DNA of 64,000 nt from Acorus gramineus (Eukaryota; Streptophyta; Magnoliopsida; Acorales; Acoraceae), in the NCBI GenBank assembly GCA_030737835.1, contig CM060854.1:6892860-6956859 (forward strand). The letters run 5' to 3'. A program made the translations under genes and the position numbers. Positions 13,266 through 23,800 of this stretch are shown here, in pieces. The notes under the pieces are model-generated. The model was not told the origin of the DNA. It did not search any database and saw nothing but the letters and a program-made list of their open reading frames with translations. Each line of letters begins with the position of its first letter. Within the stretch, counting starts at the first letter, position 1.

Positions 13266-13569
13266 ATGACCACTTCACAACATCCCAACCACTCTTTCCA
13301 CTTCCACTACACCAACTTCGACGACAACAACTTCAAACTCACTCGCCGGACCCTCCTCCCCGTCCTCTGCCTCCTTCCTCCTCCTCACCCTCTTCTTCCT
13401 CTACTCGAGGTGGGTCCACCACCGCCACCGCCACCGCAACGCAACCGCACCGAACCATCACCCGCCATCATCGTCGGTCGGGCTTGACAAGTCCACCATC
13501 AACAGCATCCCCACACGCGCAATCTTGGCGTGTGATTTATTCACAACCAATTGTTGGATACATGGTTGA
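13266..13569 (+). pseudogene. ATL-type RING-H2 E3 ligase remnant, frameshifted and truncated before the RING
   Basis: The first frame gives MTTSQHPNHSFHFHYTNFDD followed by NNFKLTRRTLL, which resembles the N-terminus of ATL ubiquitin ligases. Around 13360-13375, in a CT-rich run, the frame must shift to continue as FLLLTLFFLYSRWVHHRHRH (the ATL membrane helix and its basic flank) and then GLDKSTINSIP, the conserved GLD box. The sequence then departs from the family with ILACDLFTTN and stops at 13569. No RING-H2 cysteines or histidines follow. GC content is far above the flanks. It is therefore a broken 5' fragment, probably a duplicated or captured piece. Confidence 0.75.
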
Positions 13570-14882
13570 CTCTCTTATTAGATACTAATGGTACCGGTAC
13601 CAAACTCAGGTTTGATTGCATCTAATAGGAGAGTCATACATATACCCAACATTTAACTGTGTAGTTCGGTTAAAAAATTGTGTAATCCGCTCTGTCTTTT
13701 TTGTAGTGTCATATGCAATCTATATATTTTATTAGTCATGTATGATCATCATAATGACGTAAATACTTGTTAAAAAATTTATATTTTTTTTTATAAATTA
13801 TACCATTCAATTCACTGAAATATATATATTTCATTTTTTATAAAGTACATATCTTATTAGATGATGTATATAATTTAAAAAGTATATATACGGGAACTAT
13901 GTTTGTGACTGTTGAAAGGAATGAGTGTAACATTTTCCATCTTATTAGTGCATCATATGAGAATGGTATGCATTTGGATGTGGTGAGCAAATCCACATCG
14001 TGGGGTTTCAAATGCATCGTTTGACAAGCATTATATCTGTCTAGAACTGTTGAAACGCGAAGAAAAATGATATGAAATAGCATAGATAAACAGTAAAACA
14101 GGATTTTTTTTTTTTTTTTTTTTTTTTTGAAGAAGTTAGACCTTTACTGCTCGATTTTCATTAGATGAATATCGAATTACAAACTCCGAACGGATCCGGA
14201 GAAGGTGAGGAAGGGGGATAAGTAGAACATAGAAGCAAAAAAATAAAATAAGAAAAGCCATAGGTCTCAAAAAACCACAACTTTGGCTGAATCGGGAAGT
14301 TGGATTCTCATTTGAATCTGCATTTGCGTATTTGTTATTTTTTTACTATAAAATCTATGCAAATGCGGATCTAAATGCAACCATAATTAAAAAATATTTC
14401 AAACTTTTTTTAATGTTCAATTCCTTTTGTTTTTTTTTTTTTGTCTAACCCAACCAAGCTTGACACTGAATCTGTATTTAAAAAATCATAAAAATTACTT
14501 GATGTTCAAATATCAATGTTTTTATTCAAAAAGTATCCAAATCCTATACTAAAAAAAATATTATTAGAGGTAGGGGGGGCTAAGGCCCCCCTTGGATTTT
14601 GGGGAAATATATGATCAAATTATTACAAATTAATTTATTAATTTAATGTTGATATATTTAATTTGTTTTGTAGTCCCATTTTACATGTGTGCTACCTAAT
14701 CTGTTATACATATATTAACAAAAAAATTATTTGGGATGCATTGAATGCAAATATTTTGATTTTTTTAAATATATAATGTTAGGAAAAATATATCTAAAGT
14801 TGGAACTTATGCTGGTAAGAACGACTAGAATGACTGCGTTTCATTGCATTGGGGCCCTCCTTTTCAGCCTCCCAAACATTAT
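13570..14882. other. intergenic with a possible LINE 3' end
   Basis: A 28-base T-run ends near 14129 and is followed by GAAGAAGTTAGACCTTTACT and GAATTACAAACTCCGAA. A similar arrangement occurs at about 55880-55980 (GTAGATATTTACTACTC, GAATTACAAACTCTGAA). This suggests two minus-strand copies of one poly-A-tailed retroelement. Otherwise the sequence is AT-rich with no gene. Confidence 0.4.
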
Positions 14883-15308
14883 GCCCATGTTTAGTTAAAA
14901 ATAAATCCGGAATTAATTAGAATTAGTTAAAATAATCTTATTATGGATGTTTGGATAACTAGAATAAATGAAAACCTGTATATAGAATTAACTAGTATAA
15001 AGTGGTATATGGATTCCATTCACCCATTAGAATTAAGTTATTTTAAGTTATTTAAACCAAACGAATATGTGGGCCCCTGTCAAATCAATTGTCATCACCT
15101 TTTATAAATCAACTATCAGCATTTTTTATCTTTTATAAATCTTTATCTACATTTTATTCATATCTTATCTAAACAACAAAAATTTTATTATTACGTTTCT
15201 CAATGGGAATAATTCAAAATACAACTAAACATAAAATTATTTTATCTTTATTTATACTAGAATAGTCATAAATCTCATAATAATTTAATTCTTCAACCAA
15301 ACATGGGC
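14883..15308. mobile_element. MITE, GCCCATGTTTRGTT ends
   Basis: The left terminus GCCCATGTTTAGTTAAAAAT is matched by the complement of the right terminus, GCCCATGTTTGGTTGAAGAA. The trinucleotide TAT flanks both sides (14880-14882 and 15309-15311). At about 426 bp it has no coding capacity. Interior phrases (TGTCAAATCA, ATCACCTTTTATAAAT) are shared with the region near 2.1 kb and, inverted, with the element at 37.4 kb. Confidence 0.65.
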
Positions 15309-16390
15309 TATGAGTTTTTTTTTTTTTTAATTGGAGGGATTTTGTGGCTGACCTTAACATTATGAGTGATGTTATGTAACGACATGTGCTCATGTATTTT
15401 TTATTTCCGTGGGTGATGAAAAAAAAAAAAAACGCATAACTCAGCTAGAGAAGAGCGACAAAAGATGACTGTGTTCAATCTGTTTTGCAATCCTATTTAC
15501 ACTTGAAACATCTATAGATATAAAATCGCCTATTATAGTATATTACATTATCTCAATATATATTTTATTATTAAAAAAACATAAAACTAAATGTATTCTG
15601 TTTGTATGAATATACACATCATCATTTAAAATTTTTTTTGCATAAGCTGCAAAAGTCTTGGGCATATCATTTTATCTAAAAATTATACGAGCATTATACA
15701 CTATATATGTTTTGCAACGTTGTCTGCAACTTGGCCCACAGTCATCTATACGTTGCGATAGTGCAATACAACACAATAATTAATTTTTTCAAAACAATAT
15801 ATTTATATATGCCACTATATACTTTATTTTTTAAAACAATATTTATTTTATAAATATATATAAAAAGGCAAGATTTGCCTTACAAGATTGAGACATATCG
15901 TGTTATTTGCATATTAAACATACAAAACATGTCCATTTACAAAAAGTGAGATGGGCGTGGGAGCAGATGAATGTGGCTTTGGAGATGGAACTGACTTCTA
16001 GGGCACATGGGCAGCCGATCAGAGGATGAAAAGGGTGGGGGATAAGGGATCAGTATGTGAAAGCTAAAGTATCACAATTGTTGGTACCCGCCTTGGTGTG
16101 GTCGATTTGGGTATGCAAGAATTAACCAAGGTCTTATTATTCGAGACTGTTGAGAATGTTCACGTGAGACCAGGGGGAATTTGTTTACAATATAATAGAC
16201 TTGTAGTTTCTTAATGTGTTCGGAGGCTTCGACCTATGGGTCCTTATATAGACATATCTTTTATCTAGATCATGCGTACTTGACCTTTAATATATTAAGA
16301 CAGAAGCGCACCATTTCCATCATATAAAAAAAAGAAAGAAAGAAAGAAAGAAAGAAAAGAAAAGAAAGGGACTGAAACATATCGTTTTCT
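15309..16390. other. intergenic, upstream of EIN2
   Basis: No gene was seen. The stretch is AT-rich to about 15930, then nearer to average composition. An AAAG microsatellite lies at about 16326-16368. It ends in the probable EIN2 promoter, with TATA-like sequences at about 16240 (TTATATAGA) and about 16396 (ATATTATATACAT). Confidence 0.45.
16326..16368. repeat. AAAG microsatellite
   Basis: About seven GAAA/AAAG units lie in the putative EIN2 promoter, some 250 bp before the leader exon ends. They are plainly visible in the sequence, and functional relevance is unknown. Confidence 0.85.
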
Positions 16391-16419
16391 TTCCATATTA
16401 TATACATATCGTTCACAGC

Positions 16420-16710
16420 CAACACACCACACCACCGTTGAAAATCACTGACCAACAAAAGACACACTTGAAAAACACAACCCAATTTTCACCGGCGGCT
16501 TCTCCCGATCGACGGTCTACGACAACCGACCTCAGCTCGGCTTCTCCACCATTCGAGGGAGACAAACGGTCATGCGTGGCTCTGCCGGCCGGCGGGGCCT
16601 TTCGACTCCGGGAGGAGCTTGAACTTGCTATTTAGGGTTTGCTTGATGGATCTCTCGATCCGTGCTAGATAAGGCTTGAGAGGGAATCGTTGCTCTTGAG
16701 CTTCTCAATT
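16420..16710 (+). other. probable EIN2 non-coding leader exon with two short uORFs
   Basis: A GC-richer block follows the TATA-like motif near 16396 and runs to a possible GT donor just after TTCTCAATTG (about 16711). The following 1 kb is T-rich and intron-like up to the exon carrying the EIN2 start codon. Within the block are two short ATG frames: 16572-16622 (16 codons, MRGSAGRRGLSTPGGA) and 16646-16672 (8 codons, MDLSIRAR). If this is the leader, both uORFs would precede the main start. The exon borders are inferred from composition and splice-like signals only. Confidence 0.45.
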
Positions 16711-17814
16711 GGTTCGTCTTCTCGATCCTTGTTGTTATTTTTTAATTAATCTTGATGAGCTGTTGTTTTTATCCTGTTTTGTTTATTCAGATTTCATTAA
16801 GTACAATTAATTGAGCTCAGTTGAGATGCTATAATGGAAATTATTGTCAATTAACAAGTAGAATGGTTTGCTGAAACAAAATGGGATTTAAATCCCTTCA
16901 TAATTAACTTTAAAATGTTGTGTTTTTATGTTTATTATTGATTAAGAATGTGAAGGAGTGTGTTTGTATGTGTGTTGATTATTGTAGACTCAGTCTGTAT
17001 GAAGTTGACTCCAATTCTCATGTGGTTGTGGTGTTTTTTGTTTCCACCTTGTGATAGGTGTTTGAAGTGGGAGTTTTCAGATGTGAACTTCTTTTACATG
17101 CTGCTTTTGGTTGATGGGGCTTGCACTTGATTGGGATTGAGAGGACATAAGGGTGTTTTTCACGTAAAAAGAGAGAGAGAGAGGCTAATTTTGATCACAT
17201 ATCAATGTTTGGGTGATTTCTCTTCTGTGGTTGTGTTTGTGCCAGGGTAGAGACAACAACGGGTATCTATCATGTAAAAAGAGGCTAATCTTGATCCTAC
17301 ATTAATGTTTGGGTGATTTATTAGCATCACCCAGTAATGGTTTTTGGTAATGGAGACATCCGTTGATGTATGTGTGCTCTAGGGAGAAACCACATAGATG
17401 GACTACAAGGGTTTATATATTTGAAACCTCAACGATTTTGTGTGTGTCTGTTTTTTCCACCTTGGGCTTGCTTGAGGTTGAGACAATAAAAGGATACCTA
17501 TCATGTGAAAAGAGGCTTGGTCCTGTATTAATGATTGGGTGATTTGTGAGCGTCACCGATAATGGGTTTTGGTAGTGGAGACATCTGTTGATGAAGTTGA
17601 CTTATTCCTCTGACAAATGTCGTTCAGGGAGAAGCAACACAGAGGGAATACATGGGCTTATATATTTGAAACCTCAAGTGTTTTTCCAGGTCGCTGTTTT
17701 TTGCCCTTCTTCTAAGAAAATGGATGGTTAAGATAACTTTCAAGTCATAAGTGAGTATCTTCCTTTACTGATAAGGCATTTCCACTTTCGTTTTTCTGCC
17801 GTAATTGGATAGAA

Positions 17815-20800
17815 ATGGAGAGAGAGGGCTCCGGTGCTGCCAACTGGATGTCGGGTCTGGTGCCACAGAAATTCCATTCTCTCGGTCCCGTACTTTTGAT
17901 TTCTATGGGATATATTGACCTTGGGAAGTGGGTTGCGGCAGTTGATGGTGGCATCCGTTCTGGGTATGACCTTGTATCACTGGTACTGGTCCTCAATTGT
18001 GCCGCAATCTTGTGTCACTACTTTGCAGCTCGGGTTGCTGTAGTCACTGGAAAGAATCTTGCACAGGTAAAAAAAAGATCTCGATCTTTAATTTTTTTAT
18101 TTTCCACCTTGATGTGGGGGCATAATGAGGCCTGTTCTTTTTTTTAAGATTTGCAGCGAGGAGTACAGCAAGTTGACATGCATGGTACTGGGAGTTCAAG
18201 TGGAGCTATCAATGATTGTTTCAGACCTGACCTCGGTACCACTCTATTTAGTATTTTCTGCGCAAAACTGTCGCAATTCATGATTAAAATTGCCTACTTA
18301 TCCTTTTTCTAGTCAGGCATTGGTTGATGCAGTTTCTGCCTATTGAACAATATTTCGTCCATTTTCTTGCTTACCGTATTCACCGGAAAGAAATCCTTCA
18401 TTCATCTGAACTTGTCCAGAACATTATAACTGACTAGTATGGTTGACTGGTATTTTAAATACGCTCATATTCTTCTTGGCAGATTTTGGGTATCGCGCAT
18501 GCTCTCAATCTTCTCCTTGGGATTGAATATTCCACATGCATCTTTTTGGCTGCGCTTGATGCTATTCTGCTTCCATTTCTTTTCACTTACATGGTAGGGT
18601 TTTCTGTCTTGAATGTTTTTACCTTATAATAATACACTCTTGGATAGGAATTTTAACCTATCAGTCTTCTAAATGGAAATTGTTGTTGCTGATCATTGTA
18701 ATCAGAAAAAATATGGGGCAGTAGTTGCTTATATAAGCATATCTGGATTCACTCTGTTTGTCTATATACTTGGAATGCTTGTTTGGCTGCCAGAGATTCC
18801 TCTGTTCATGAACCGGGTTTTTCCAAGGTTCTCTCGAGAAAATGCCTACTCACTTATGGCTCTTCTGGGTGCTAATATCATGCCTCACAATTTTTATGTC
18901 TACTCTTCTATTGTACAGGTACTACTGTACCTCCTGGTTAAACTTCCAACATTATTTGTTAGTCATTCATTCTTTAACACTGACTCCTGTTGATTAAATT
19001 AAAAAATCATCCTTATGGAGAAGTAGCATTTTATTCACATGATTTCCCCTCTTATGTATCCTACTATAAATCATGAGGTAATTTCAGATGACCTACATTC
19101 TGTCTTCCTTTCAGGCCATAACCCTAACTGAAGAAACCTCTGGTTTTATTTGAAAGTGTCCATTTTCTTAATGAACTTTTACTTTGATCTATGATCTCTT
19201 ACATGAATTATGTGCTCAAGAATGTGTAATATTTCTCAATTTTGGTGTATATTCATTTTCAAGCAGCAGAGGAGACAGCCAAATATGTCCATGAGTGCCA
19301 TGTGTCAGGATCATATTTTTGCCCTCATATTGGGTTTTAGTGGCATTTTTCTGGTGAATTATGGGGTGATGATCTCAGCTGCTAATGTTTGTCAGAGTGC
19401 AAGTTTTGATGTGCTTACTCTTCAGGATGCACTTTCTTTAATGGACCAGGTATATGCCTTAACTTTATAAGTAACTATGTGATGTGGATAATTAGGATAT
19501 TTTTTTATTTTATGATTTGATTAGGTTTAAGGATTTGTTTAGATTTGATTTGTTAGGATGTGATATTTTTTAGTTGGTTAGGACTTCATTTATTTTATTA
19601 TTTAAACAAGTGTTTACCCTTTCGAGGGAAGGGTGTAAGAATTTTTGAAGAATCATAGTTTTTCTTTCTTCTCTTTCTTCCCTCTCTTCCCTCTTCTTCC
19701 TTTGTCCTGCACACTATGATTGCTTATGAAAATGTATTTATTGTGTTTTGGCATGCAATGTATTTTGTAGTTGGGTCACTATATGTGTGTGTATATATAT
19801 ATATATATATATAAATTTTTGAATGTGTGTAGGATGTAATTCAATGAGTAGTTCGCCTTTGGAAATGATTACTCATGCACTCACTTTGACATTCATCAAT
19901 AGGCCACTATTTTGGTTTCCTTTAATGTGAACATGAATTGGTCAATATTTGCTCTTTCTCACAGCATTTAATTGTTGGTGGATTAGTTTCTGTGCCATGG
20001 TTGCTTTTAACATTGTGAATTTCTGCAGAAAAACTTTGCTTTCTCCCATCTGTTTGACATGTCAGTATCATCTGATAAACATCAGTCATATTCAATTTTC
20101 TTCCATATATATTATCTGATCTAATCATAAACATAAGAACCAAAATAATATATAAATTATTATAAACATATCAAGGTATACGGTATACTGTGACGGAGTA
20201 GTAATTACTACCAACAAGTCCCAACCCATCAATTTAAGATCGGGTATATATATCAACTATTATTCACTATGGCCTTGGATTACTTTTTATAACTACATCT
20301 TAACTGGACCTAGCCAACCCTTCATGGACTACTCGAGTGAGGGATTAAATGCAAAAAGAAGCAGAACAGAAGCATTAAAAGGAAATTTGGCTTATCCCAC
20401 TGCAGTGCAGATCCATTTAGCTTGTGAGAAATGAGAAAATATATCAAGGAAAAGAATGTTGTGTTGAAAATACCTGGAGCAATATTCTAGTAAGCTCATC
20501 TTTGATGTGAGTGTAGTGAGTGTGAATATGGAGGGGGTGTTTGTGTGAAATAGGGATGTGTATTATGGGAATCTAGGGATTTTGGGAAGTACTATATTTC
20601 TGTTGGGAGACAGCTTGTCTTCCATTTGGATGTTTACCATTCATAATGTAATTGGTGGACATCTCACCCTTTGATTAAAAAATGGCCAATATATGTTTTA
20701 GACTTTTAGGAATGTTCGTCTTTTGGTTAAGTCAGGAATTCTGGGTCTTTCTCTCCTTTTACTAGTAATTTTTTGAAATATTTTTGGGAAAATTTAGATG

Positions 20801-23800
20801 GAAAATTAGTGGGCGAAATAATTTGTGTCTGTTTTAATGGTCTATCGTTGTGTGTGTGTCTGTGTTTTTTTTTTTTTTTTTAAATGTGGTTTCATTTCAT
20901 TAAAGAACTGTATAAACTACATGAGAGAAAAAGCAGAGATTAAAAATAAAGATACAGAGAGAGCCCAAAAGAGAGGGAAATTAAGAGTCAGATCGAAACA
21001 GAGCAGGATGCCAGTGGTATTCAAGCCCACATACAGATCAAGAGTTCCTCTCTTCCCATGATGCAGGTGTGGCTTATCATTCGACTAGGAACCTTCCATC
21101 TCTTTCAGAACTGATGCTTTGAGCCTTCAAGTTGAATCCACTCCATTCCATGAGGATACATATGACTCAAGCCTAAGATTCATCATTTCCATCATATCTT
21201 CCTTCACCACTCCCCAAATGGTTTGGACGTAACTTCAAAGGGAAACCAGCAGACGCTAGAGCCTTATCTCCATCCATGCAAAAAATAGCCACCCTCACCT
21301 CCAGTTCCGAAAAATGGGCCTCCATCTTTTCTCGCCTGTCATTTGGGATCTGCTTCACCTCCATCTTTATAGAGAACTTTTGTTAGAATACTCTAGTGTA
21401 GAAAAATATAGATGTGATTGTCCAATGCACTTAAGTCTTGGCGAATTGAATTGAAGTTTTTTAATGATTTAAAAGTAGTGAACCTCCTCCAATGGTTTTC
21501 TTCTATCTTTAAAGTCTTATATCTTTAGATTCCGTTAACCCAAATCCTTTCCAACACCCAAATCCTGACATGTAAGCTTTCATTGTTCATCAAGTGTTTG
21601 TGGATCTTGAGATGTAATTTACATGTGTAAACAGATATATGTACATGTGCCTGGATGGGAGGAAACAGATGCAAAAACATTTATGTATTTGTTACATGTT
21701 CATTATCATTTATTATTTTGAATGAAGTTCAGTTCAGTGGACCCCATTGGTTACTGATGAGTTCTACTAATATTATCTAGCATTGAGATAGGAAGTGGAA
21801 TGATCAATATCTTCAGTGTTTTGCAGGCATCAGGCATAGTTGTGATATAGTTTATCCTTTGGTCCCCGTGCTGCATGTGTGTGTGTTTCTTTTCTTCTTT
21901 TTTGTTGGTGTTCATCAAGTGTTTATGGATCTTGAGATGTAATTTGCATGTGTAAACAGATATATGTACATGTGCCTGGATGGGAGGAAACGGATGCAAA
22001 AACATTTATGTATTTGTTACATGTTCATTATCATTTATTATTTTGAATGAAGTTCAGTTCAGTGGACCCCATTGGTTACTGATGAGTTCTACTAATATAT
22101 CTAGCATTGAGATAGGAAGTGGAATGATCAATATCTTCAGTGTTTTGCAGGCATCAGGCATAGTTGTGATATAGTTTATCCTTTGGTCCCCATGCTGCAT
22201 GTGTGTGTTTTTCTGTTCTTTTTTGTTGGTGTTTTTTGGGTGGGGGTGTCAGTCTAGTTGATATTTTGGGATAGTTTGATGTGATTTCTTGAAATAAGCT
22301 GCCACTGAAATACACTTTCCTTGATGGAAACCTGGGCCCTTGAACATAATTGGATCACATGCAGTTCTTTTCTATAATTTCATCCAAGCAATTATTTTTA
22401 AATTCTTTCCTCTTAATGTTGTTTCATTTATTGTTCTATTGGTAAATATTAAAACTTACCTCAATATTTCTTCTATACGAAATATGCATCCATTAATGGA
22501 AATTTAAAATGAAGCTGTCTTTTGAATACAGTAATAGCATGCTAAGATATGGTATATTGGTACTAGTCTATGTTTATCTCCAAGTTTATTCATATATCTA
22601 TTTGTGATGTCTTCTTGCAGATATTTAGAAGCCCTGTGGTACCATTTATAATTTTTCTGGTCCTTTTCTTGTCAAGTCAAATCATGGCATTAACTTGGAC
22701 TTTTGGAGGGCAAGTAGTCTTGCACAATCTCTTTGACATTTACTTGCCCGGGTGGGTTCTTCGTGTATCTATGAAAGCTCTAGTTGCTGTTGTGGCTCTC
22801 AACTTTGCATGGAGTTCTGATGCCGAGGGACTTTATCAACTGCTTATTTCGTGTCAGGTTTTGTTGGCAATGCTGCTTCCTTCTTCTGTTATTCCCCTTT
22901 TTCGAGTGACTTCATCAAAGTCGATAATGGGTCCCTTCAAGATTCCTTTGGTTCTAGAAATTTTTTCTGTGTGTGCCTTTCTGGGGATTTTTACATCAAA
23001 TGGTATGTTTTTAATAGAGTTGCTATATGGAGAGAGCAGCTGGATAATTAACCTTAGGGAGAACATGGGAACAAGTACAGCACTACTGTATTTTGTCCTT
23101 CTTGTAATGTCATGTGTATCACTGGTGAGTACAATTTATCTATTGGTTACACCACTGCACTCTGCAAGTGATGGATCAGATGTGCCGACATGGAACTGGT
23201 TGCAAAAGACGCAACTTGAGTTGTCTCATAGTGGAAATGATGATGCTGAAGTAAATCAAACGCAATTTGATGAGGGTGCCAAAGCTGTTGAAGCTACAGC
23301 GGCACAAGAACCAGTTTTGCATAGGTCTATGGCCAGCCAAACAGAGAATTCAGTAATAGAGAGTGAAATTGATCTGCCAGAAGTAGTTCTTCATCCTGAT
23401 GTTGATCATCAGCAATCTCGTTCTATTGAAGTTGATTGTACCATGTCTTGCACCTCCCCAACATCAAATCCAGAGTTGAAAAACCAAATTGAAGCTGGGC
23501 AGACACTGGCATCCTCAAATAAATTTTCCTCTGGTGAGTTGCTTGAAGCATGTCCTATCAAAATTGATGAGCCATCCTTGAATAAATTTTCTTCTGGTGA
23601 GTTGCTGGAAGAATGTTTTATAAAGAATAATGATCCATCCTTGAATAAATTTCCGTCTGGTGAGGTGCTAGAAGCATGTCCTACACAGAATCATGCTCCA
23701 TCCTTAAATACATTTTCATCTGTTGAGTTGCTGAAAGTATGTCCTATACGGAATGATGCAACTGTAGACGTGGCTGTCGAAAAAGATGTGGGAATAGCAG

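Larger units (their letters stand above)
19450..22620 (+). other. EIN2 intron 5 (3.2 kb)
   Basis: A GT-AG intron between coding exons 5 and 6, much longer than the other coding introns. It contains a TA repeat at about 19793-19813, a probable minus-strand LINE 3' end near 20865-21370, and a 325-bp tandem duplication at 21585-22233. No nested gene was identified. Confidence 0.85.

Noticed and set aside
16438..16635. 65-codon frame in the EIN2 leader region
   Set aside because: It begins at TTG rather than ATG and has no recognisable domain. Only the two short ATG frames were kept as possible uORFs.
21980..22174. 64-codon frame in EIN2 intron 5 as an extra exon
   Set aside because: It lies wholly in the duplicated intronic repeat, does not match EIN2 between exons 5 and 6, and a near-identical copy 325 bp upstream is interrupted.
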